Source: Euryarchaeota archaeon UBA124 (GTDB taxonomy: Archaea; Thermoplasmatota; Poseidoniia; Poseidoniales; Poseidoniaceae). Taken from it: a stretch of 5,967 bases of DNA. The stretch lies in NCBI GenBank assembly GCA_002502215.1, contig DAPT01000005.1:1-5967 (forward strand), given 5' to 3'. The translations under genes were made by a program, and so were the position numbers. Under the pieces are notes generated by a model that was not told the DNA's origin, did no database searches, and was given only the letters and a program-made list of their open reading frames with translations. Shown piece by piece: positions 1 to 4,251 of this stretch. Position 1 is the first letter of the stretch. Each line of letters opens with the position of its first letter.

Positions 1-972
1 GACGAGTTCTGGTGCGTAGACTCCCGAATGAAGGCCACAATGCTCTGGTCCTTTGGTAGCAAAAAGGGATGCAAGTGCATAGGTGACGAGACCGGTTGTT
101 CGTGCCATCGATCCACTGCCATCTTTTCCGTAATCAACGATTGTCCATTCGCGTATCATATCATCTCGTTGACATCGGACATGCATCCACGTAAATTCAG
201 ACCTGTTCGCATCATACTTCCATGCATCCAAAAGTTCCGCTTCTGGCGTTGAAGAACCCTCAGCGAGCCATCGATCAATGTGTTGCGGCCATCGGACGGT
301 GTATTCTGCCATGTGCTCCGCTTGAATTGTTGTGAGTACGCTCCGTAATCCATCGGTAAGGAATGCATCCATGCCGTCCGTTCCTTCAACAGCAATTCGA
401 TGTCGTTCCGTCAGGGCTGGAACGGTCACAACCTTCCCATGTTCGACAATACGGGCAGGTCGGGTGTATTCCTCAATAACATCGGAGGGTGAGAATGGTG
501 CCATGTAGGACCAATTATTGTCAGGTTGAGTTGGATTGCCGCCAACTCGGATGCGTACATCGTCCATTGCTCCTAATTCACGCTGTGCTTGTGCGAGCAG
601 CATGTTTGACAAGCCAGGGGCTATTCCGATGTCCCAGATCATTGTGGCCGAATGTTGCTTCGCCATCGCATCCAGTGTTTGTGGGTCCTCTTCTGTAAAG
701 GCGAGGTCGACGATGTTGTGTCCTCCTCGAATCAATGGAATACGAATATCATGGCCAATGCGGCCAGGGAGCATGTTAATGATGACCGCAGGCTCCTTTA
801 ACGATTCAACATATTGATATGCATCTTGTTCTATAGACAAAACCTCTTTTCGATTTACCAAGGATTTCGGGATGCGTACGTCGACTGCTGCGACCTGATG
901 ACCGTCATCAGCAAGACGGTGAATGACGTACTCCCCCACAAGGCCGCATCCCAAAGCAACAATTGGTTGCAT
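1..972 (-). CDS. Saccharopine dehydrogenase family oxidoreductase, lysine 6-dehydrogenase-like (3' end outside window)
   Basis: NAD(P)-dependent cytosolic dehydrogenase of the saccharopine dehydrogenase/lysine 6-dehydrogenase superfamily; 324 residues are visible and the frame stays open to position 1. The N-terminus is a Rossmann fold: beta strand then GCGLVG (residues 8-13), with an acidic residue ending the second strand (D31), which suits NAD. Family motifs follow in order: VIINMLPG (63-70), GGHNIVDLAF (83-92), DIGIAPGLSN (114-123), RVGGNP (142-147), FSPSDVIEEYTRPARIV (160-176), a conserved GKVVTVPAL (179-187), then DGSGSMARTTG (284-294), which in relatives lies near the C-terminus. GVYAPEL at 318-323 resembles the common GVVPPE ending, so perhaps 30-60 residues are missing. 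The ATG at 972 is favoured by the GAGGCGAT site just upstream. The gene is co-transcribed with asnS, 9 bases away. The substrate cannot be read from the sequence: lysine, saccharopine and carboxynorspermidine-type enzymes share these motifs. Family confident, exact reaction not. Confidence 0.9.
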   Translation of the reverse strand, partial: MQPIVALGCGLVGEYVIHRLADDGHQVAAVDVRIPKSLVNRKEVLSIEQDAYQYVESLKEPAVIINMLPGRIGHDIRIPLIRGGHNIVDLAFTEEDPQTLDAMAKQHSATMIWDIGIAPGLSNMLLAQAQRELGAMDDVRIRVGGNPTQPDNNWSYMAPFSPSDVIEEYTRPARIVEHGKVVTVPALTERHRIAVEGTDGMDAFLTDGLRSVLTTIQAEHMAEYTVRWPQHIDRWLAEGSSTPEAELLDAWKYDANRSEFTWMHVRCQRDDMIREWTIVDYGKDGSGSMARTTGLVTYALASLFATKGPEHCGLHSGVYAPELV

Positions 973-975
973 TTC

Positions 976-983
976 ATCGCCTC
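976..983 (-). promoter_or_regulatory. Ribosome binding site of the dehydrogenase, overlapping the asnS stop
   Basis: Read on the minus strand, GAGGCGAT is one base from the archaeal Shine-Dalgarno consensus GAGGTGAT. Its first two bases are the last two of the asnS TGA stop (984-982). The GAGG core ends 7 bases before the ATG at 972. This fixes the start of the downstream gene and suggests translational coupling to asnS. Confidence 0.65.
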
Positions 984-2313
984 AAGGCGTCACTCGTCGT
1001 GAATCACGAGGGAATGGGATGACTTCTCGGATGTGGTCAGCACCACTTAGCCATGAACATACTCGGTCAACACCCAATCCAAACCCGCCGTGTGGAACAC
1101 CTCCATAACTTCGAGTATCAATGTAGAACTGATAGGCTTCTTTTGGTGTACCTTCTTCTTCAAGTCGCTGAAGAATCTCCTGTTCTGACCAAGTTCGTTC
1201 TCCTCCACCGATAATTTCTCCGTATCCTTCTGGGGCGAGCAAATCGTGGCACAATACGTACTTGTCATCAATCGGATCAACACGGTGGTAGAACGGTTTT
1301 GCAATCCTTGGGTAGTGCGTTAGGAAATGTGGCACATCAAAGTCTTGCGTCAGGATTTTTTCCTTTGAGTAGTCAAGATCTTGTCCCCATTCAACATCAA
1401 CCCCTTTGCCTTGAAGAATTTCAATCGCCTCATCGTAACGCATTCTTGGAAACGGGGAATCTGCATACCTTGCTATGAGTTTCAAATCTCTTCCAAGGGA
1501 TTCCAGCTCTTCACTTCGCTCATCGAGAAGTGTCGATGCAATGTGGCGCACAACGCCTTCGCCGTGGGCCATGACCTCATCGTTGGTTGCCCAAGCGATT
1601 TCCATTTCCGCATGCCAAAATTCGGTTAAATGTCGCCGTGTACGTGATTTCTCTGCTCGGAAGGATGGGGCAATGGTGTAGAGTCGTTCAAGAGCCGGCA
1701 TCGCTGCTTCTGCATAGAGTTGCCATGATTGTGTGAGGTAGGCCTTTCGTCCAAAGTAAGGTACTTCGAACAAGGTTGAACCGCCTTCAACCGCACCAGC
1801 GACAAAATTTGGTGCCTGATATTCAACGAAGTCCAAATCTCGAAAATAGGAGTGAATTGCTCCGAAAACGGATGAACGCATTTTCAACATTGTTGTCATT
1901 CGACTGGTTCGAAGATACAGGTGCCGGTTGTCGAGAAGGAATTCCGTTTCTCCTCCGTCCGCTGCTTTCATTGCTGATTCAGTGATGGGAAAAGGACGTT
2001 CTGGGTCAACCGGGCCTACGATTTCAACGGAAGAGACAACAAGTTCGTGCCCGCCTTCACTGCGTTCGTCCACATTGACAGTGCCGTTGATGATTAGCGA
2101 TGATTCGATGAGTGCTGAAGCAATGGCTTCAAACGCATCATCACCAACAACATCCCGTTTTGCAACGCATTGGATGGTGCCTGTGGAATCGCGTAGGACA
2201 AGGAATCGGATTTTATTCGAGCCTCGGGTTCGCTTCACCCAACCTTTGAGTTCGACGTCTTGCCCATCGTAATCGCCGTTTTGTACATCACCAATCCAGA
2301 TGTCTTTGACCAT
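982..2313 (-). CDS. asnS: Asparaginyl-tRNA synthetase (AsnRS)
   Basis: Class IIb aminoacyl-tRNA synthetase that charges tRNA-Asn with asparagine in the cytosol using ATP. The 443-residue length is normal for archaeal AsnRS. Residues 1-105 form the OB-fold anticodon-binding domain (LKGWVKRTRGSNKIRFLVLRD, from 22). LDNRHLYLRT (127-136) leads into the catalytic core. Motif 1 ends around VEYQAPNF (163-170). The AsnRS signatures EGGSTLFEVPYF (176-187) and KAYLTQSWQLY (190-200) follow. Motif 2 is FRAEKSRTRRHLTEF (218-232); AspRS would have FRAEEHNTTRHLNE here. GYGEIIGGGER (363-373) and motif 3 GGFGLGVDRV (409-418) complete the active site, and the protein ends in the typical VIPFPRD. No key residue is missing. 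The start at 2313 has no good Shine-Dalgarno site but lies about 25 bases below a TATA-like stretch, so the mRNA may be leaderless. It heads a two-gene unit with the dehydrogenase. A dedicated AsnRS implies direct charging of tRNA-Asn rather than only transamidation. Confidence 0.97.
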   Translation of the reverse strand: MVKDIWIGDVQNGDYDGQDVELKGWVKRTRGSNKIRFLVLRDSTGTIQCVAKRDVVGDDAFEAIASALIESSLIINGTVNVDERSEGGHELVVSSVEIVGPVDPERPFPITESAMKAADGGETEFLLDNRHLYLRTSRMTTMLKMRSSVFGAIHSYFRDLDFVEYQAPNFVAGAVEGGSTLFEVPYFGRKAYLTQSWQLYAEAAMPALERLYTIAPSFRAEKSRTRRHLTEFWHAEMEIAWATNDEVMAHGEGVVRHIASTLLDERSEELESLGRDLKLIARYADSPFPRMRYDEAIEILQGKGVDVEWGQDLDYSKEKILTQDFDVPHFLTHYPRIAKPFYHRVDPIDDKYVLCHDLLAPEGYGEIIGGGERTWSEQEILQRLEEEGTPKEAYQFYIDTRSYGGVPHGGFGLGVDRVCSWLSGADHIREVIPFPRDSRRVTP

Positions 2314-2332
2314 GTTGCCCCGTTTACGTTCT

Positions 2333-2348
2333 CACATATCATGTTTGA
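2333..2348 (-). promoter_or_regulatory. Putative core promoter of the asnS unit
   Basis: On the minus strand the sequence reads TCAAACATGATATGTG. The GATATGT part is TATA-like and centred about 25 bases upstream of the asnS ATG, the archaeal TATA distance if transcription starts at or next to the start codon. The A-rich CAAA before it could act as a BRE. This is inference from position and composition only. Confidence 0.4.
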
Positions 2349-2419
2349 AGTCTGGCCAGTTGGAACGAAAGCAAAAACATGGACTTGTTCGAATCTATGT
2401 GCGAAAGCATCAAACATGA
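2339..2419. repeat. Perfect 10-base inverted repeat in the asnS-arcC divergent gap
   Basis: TCATGTTTGA at 2339-2348 and TCAAACATGA at 2410-2419 are exact reverse complements, separated by 61 bases. Each copy, read toward its own gene, is TCAAACATGA, ending 25 bases before the asnS ATG and 18 bases before the arcC GTG. The arms are too far apart for a typical terminator hairpin. Paired promoter elements or regulator sites fit better. Confidence 0.6.
2410..2419 (+). promoter_or_regulatory. Putative promoter or operator element of arcC
   Basis: TCAAACATGA lies 19-28 bases upstream of the GTG start, the position of an archaeal TATA box for a nearly leaderless mRNA. It repeats the element found upstream of asnS. 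It is a poor match to a canonical TATA box, so it may be a regulator site rather than the core promoter. Confidence 0.35.
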
Positions 2420-2437
2420 CTCCTAGAAATTCAATGC

Positions 2438-3352
2438 GTGAGCAAAACAGTCGTCTATGCAATAGGTGGTAATGCGCTTTCCCCTCCTGGAGCAAAAGAT
2501 GTTGACGAACATTCCCTCGTTTTGGCCAAAGTCATGAGCGATGTGGTTGATCTTCTCGAGGGAGGATGGTCAGTGGTCCTAACGCATGGCAATGGGCCCC
2601 AAGTTGGAGAACTCATGTCACTTGATGTTGATGTCGTTCATCCAATGGATCAATGGGTTGCTGCTACTCAAGGAATGATTGGACATTCCCTCTCGCTCCA
2701 ATTGAACAGCATCCTCAAACACCGACACCGGCCGGAGAGGACGGCGGTTGTTTTGACACGCGTCCTGGTTGATGAAAACGATCCAGCCTTTGAGTTCCCA
2801 ACCAAGCCTGTTGGACCTGTACTCTCTGCTCAAGATGTGATGCAACGCGATTGGGACATCGCTACGACGATTCACGGGGCTCGTCGCGTTGTCGCCAGCC
2901 CTAATCCAATGAGCATTTTGGATTTGGACGTTATTCGTACGCTTGTTGAACAACGAGCCGTTGTTATCTGTGGAGGAGGTGGTGGAATACCTGTCACTGA
3001 GAGAGACCGTCAATACAATGGCATTCCATCTGTCATCGACAAGGACCGATTGTCCTCACTGCTCGCAGTCGATTTGCAAGCTGAGGCACTTATCATCTCG
3101 ACAGGTGTGCCTGCTGTTTACACCAATTTTGGTCAAGACAGCCAAGATGAACACCGACATCTCACGGTTGGAAAGGCTCAACAATTTCTCGATGATGGTC
3201 AATTTCCCGCAGGTTCTATGGGTCCGAAAATCAAGAGCATGATCGATGCAGTTCAAGCATTGCCAACGATGCGCTCAATCCTTTGCCAACCAGGTGATGC
3301 ACTCTCTGCTATGAGAGGCGAAGCAGGTACGACGTTGTCCCAAGATGATTAA
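2438..3352 (+). CDS. arcC: Carbamate kinase
   Basis: Cytosolic amino-acid-kinase-fold enzyme that interconverts carbamoyl phosphate plus ADP with carbamate plus ATP. The 304 residues match the usual length (about 310). Visible motifs: AIGGNAL (8-14), THGNGPQVGEL (49-59), VDENDPAF (111-118), TKPVGPVL (122-129), RRVVASPNP (149-157), VICGGGGGIPV (177-187), VIDKDRLSSLLA (199-210), VYTNFG (227-232) and AGSMGPKI (258-265). K123, K202 and K264 correspond to the three catalytic or substrate-binding lysines of the characterised bacterial enzymes, and D203 to the neighbouring aspartate. The segment STGVPAVY replaces TDVDAVY of the E. coli-type enzyme; this position varies in the family. The start is GTG: a stop at 2417-2419 closes the frame upstream and the protein begins at the conserved first beta strand. 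No Shine-Dalgarno site is seen. No arginine deiminase or ornithine carbamoyltransferase gene is adjacent, so direction and pathway (fermentative ATP synthesis or carbamoyl-phosphate supply) are open. Confidence 0.96.
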   Translation: MSKTVVYAIGGNALSPPGAKDVDEHSLVLAKVMSDVVDLLEGGWSVVLTHGNGPQVGELMSLDVDVVHPMDQWVAATQGMIGHSLSLQLNSILKHRHRPERTAVVLTRVLVDENDPAFEFPTKPVGPVLSAQDVMQRDWDIATTIHGARRVVASPNPMSILDLDVIRTLVEQRAVVICGGGGGIPVTERDRQYNGIPSVIDKDRLSSLLAVDLQAEALIISTGVPAVYTNFGQDSQDEHRHLTVGKAQQFLDDGQFPAGSMGPKIKSMIDAVQALPTMRSILCQPGDALSAMRGEAGTTLSQDD

Positions 3353-3356
3353 ATAC
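3349..3356 (+). promoter_or_regulatory. TATA box of the tRNA-Lys gene, overlapping the arcC stop
   Basis: TTAAATAC is a near-ideal archaeal TATA box centred about 25 bases upstream of the first base of the mature tRNA. Its bases 2-4 are the arcC stop codon TAA (3350-3352). The A/G-rich bases before it could serve as a BRE. It suggests the tRNA has its own promoter rather than relying on read-through from arcC. Confidence 0.65.
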
Positions 3357-3359
3357 ATC

Positions 3360-3373
3360 CTTCCGGAGGGAAG
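3360..3373 (+). other. Small hairpin between arcC and tRNA-Lys
   Basis: CTTCC (3360-3364) pairs with GGAAG (3369-3373) around a GGAG loop. It ends three bases before the tRNA. No T-run follows, so it is not a standard terminator. It could mark the 3' end of the arcC mRNA or the tRNA leader, or be chance, since a 5-base stem is weak. Confidence 0.3.
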
Positions 3374-3376
3374 CGT

Positions 3377-3450
3377 GGGCCTGTAGCTTAGTCAGGTAGA
3401 GCGACGGACTCTTAATCCGTCGGTCGCGGGTTCGAACCCCGTCAGGCCCG
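3377..3450 (+). tRNA. tRNA-Lys (anticodon CTT)
   Basis: Complete cloverleaf of 74 bases. The acceptor stem GGGCCTG (3377-3383) pairs fully with CAGGCCC (3443-3449). The D stem is GCTT/GAGC (3386-3389 and 3399-3402, one G-T pair) with GG in the loop. The anticodon stem ACGGA/TCCGT (3404-3408 and 3416-3420) encloses loop CTCTTAA, with anticodon CTT at 3411-3413, reading AAG lysine codons. The variable loop is five bases. The T stem GCGGG/CCCGT (one G-T pair) encloses TTCGAAC. The discriminator base is G at 3450. The next bases are CCT, so CCA is not encoded and must be added by the CCA-adding enzyme. No intron. Confidence 0.97.
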
Positions 3451-3451
3451 C

Positions 3452-4153
3452 CTACAAGCGACCATCCGGATTCATGAGCGTGCTCACGCCGGATTCACTC
3501 GCTAGTACAACAGCATCACACATGTTGTTAAACAAGCCAACCTGCACCACACCTGCAACGTTGAGTATCATTGCCTCAGTTGATATTGGATCGGTAATAC
3601 TCGGGCCAATTTGGGCATCTGCAATGCAATTACCGTTGTCGGTGAGTATATGCTTACCTTCCGAGGTTCGAAGCTCAACCTTGCAGTTGAGCAGCGACGA
3701 AAGTGCGGAGACGGTTACATCGCAAGCAAAGGGTGTAATTTCGATTGGAATTCCGAATGCTCCCAAACAATCAACTTGTTTTCGATGGTCAGCAACAACG
3801 ACCATCGCAGCCGATTGTTGAGCCACAATTTTTTCTCGAAGCAGTGCTGCACCGCCTCCCTTGATCAATTGGAAACTTGGGTCGAATTCATCCGTTCCGT
3901 CGATAACGATGTCTAGGTCATCCAACGATCCCAATTCTACAAGCGGGATGCCGACCTCAGTTGCGAGGTTCTCTGTTGCAAAGGACGTCGGAACGCCAAC
4001 GATTTCCAAGCCTTCTTCAGCGATTCGACGGCCGAGTTCGAGTACGGTGTACTTCACGGTTGAACCGGTTCCTAAACCAACACGCATCCCTGTTTTGACA
4101 AATTCGCATGCCGCTTCACCGGCGATTTTCTTCAATGCTTCAGCATCGTTCAT
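3452..4153 (-). CDS. rpiA: Ribose-5-phosphate isomerase A
   Basis: Cytosolic enzyme of the non-oxidative pentose phosphate pathway that interconverts ribose 5-phosphate and ribulose 5-phosphate, feeding nucleotide and histidine synthesis. The 233 residues are full length for RpiA. Key motifs: GLGTGSTV (26-33), the phosphate-binding loop; VPTSFATENLA (54-64); IDGTDEFDP (84-92), with D85 and D88 matching E. coli D81 and D84; KGGGAALLREKIV (98-110), with K98 and the catalytic base E107 matching E. coli K94 and E103; and VGLFNN (205-210) near the C-terminus. All active-site residues are present. The ATG at 4153 places the first helix correctly; no Shine-Dalgarno site precedes it, and a TATA-like CCATATCA lies about 27 bases upstream, so a leaderless mRNA is likely. 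The gene converges on tRNA-Lys, with its TAG stop (3454-3452) one base from the tRNA end, and diverges from the surface protein gene. Confidence 0.97.
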   Translation of the reverse strand: MNDAEALKKIAGEAACEFVKTGMRVGLGTGSTVKYTVLELGRRIAEEGLEIVGVPTSFATENLATEVGIPLVELGSLDDLDIVIDGTDEFDPSFQLIKGGGAALLREKIVAQQSAAMVVVADHRKQVDCLGAFGIPIEITPFACDVTVSALSSLLNCKVELRTSEGKHILTDNGNCIADAQIGPSITDPISTEAMILNVAGVVQVGLFNNMCDAVVLASESGVSTLMNPDGRL

Positions 4154-4154
4154 G

Positions 4155-4164
4155 ACCGTACGGT
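4155..4164. repeat. 10-base perfect palindrome next to the rpiA start
   Basis: ACCGTACGGT is its own reverse complement and begins two bases from the rpiA ATG on the upstream side. A further ACGGT occurs at 4172-4176, within the same promoter region. It could be a dimeric repressor site covering the transcription start, or chance. Confidence 0.35.
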
Positions 4165-4175
4165 AACTGACACGG

Positions 4176-4184
4176 TTGATATGG
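4176..4184 (-). promoter_or_regulatory. Putative TATA box of rpiA
   Basis: Read on the minus strand, CCATATCAA is TATA-like and centred about 27 bases upstream of the rpiA ATG. With no Shine-Dalgarno site present, this fits a leaderless archaeal transcript. Not proven by sequence alone. Confidence 0.4.
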
Positions 4185-4191
4185 CTTGTTG

Positions 4192-4231
4192 GTCAAAAAG
4201 GGGAGTTGATGCCGCAAGAATCCTTTTTGAC
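4192..4231. repeat. Perfect 10-base inverted repeat in the rpiA-surface protein gap
   Basis: GTCAAAAAGG (4192-4201) and CCTTTTTGAC (4222-4231) are exact reverse complements separated by 20 bases. The right copy ends 20 bases before the ATG at 4252; the left copy lies 38 bases from the rpiA ATG. It could be a bidirectional operator, a pair of promoter elements, or a long-loop hairpin if transcribed. No second gene is needed to explain it. Confidence 0.6.
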
Positions 4232-4237
4232 TTGAAT

Positions 4238-4242
4238 GGTGA
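4238..4242 (+). promoter_or_regulatory. Ribosome binding site of the surface protein gene
   Basis: GGTGA matches the archaeal anti-Shine-Dalgarno sequence and ends nine bases before the ATG at 4252. The in-frame TGA at 4240-4242 lies inside it, so no upstream start is possible and the ATG at 4252 is fixed. Confidence 0.65.
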
Positions 4243-4251
4243 CCAGCCAAC

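Noticed and set aside
982..2313. Aspartyl-tRNA synthetase as an alternative to AsnRS
   Set aside because: Motif 2 FRAEKSRTRRHLTEF and the EGGSTLFEVPYF segment are AsnRS signatures; AspRS has FRAEEHNTTRHLNE in the same place.
2618..3013. 131-codon open frame on the minus strand opposite arcC
   Set aside because: It is antisense to a clearly conserved carbamate kinase, has no family resemblance and no ribosome binding site; it is a shadow frame.
3101..3133. Loss of the TDVD motif in carbamate kinase (STGVPAVY here) as a sign of inactivity
   Set aside because: This segment varies among carbamate kinases, and the lysines and aspartate known to be catalytic are all present.
3360..3373. Hairpin downstream of arcC as an intrinsic terminator
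   Set aside because: The stem is only five bases and is not followed by a T-run; it runs directly into the tRNA.
3377..3450. tRNA-Lys as an integration site for a mobile element
   Set aside because: I found no second copy of the tRNA 3' end in the window and no integrase; the flanking genes are housekeeping genes.
1..3450. Functional link between the lysine-dehydrogenase-like gene and the tRNA-Lys gene
   Set aside because: They are about 2.4 kb apart, in different transcription units, and the enzyme's substrate is not established; proximity alone is not evidence.
3474..3821. 115-codon open frame on the plus strand opposite rpiA
   Set aside because: Lies entirely antisense to rpiA, whose active-site motifs are intact; composition is that of a reverse-complement shadow.
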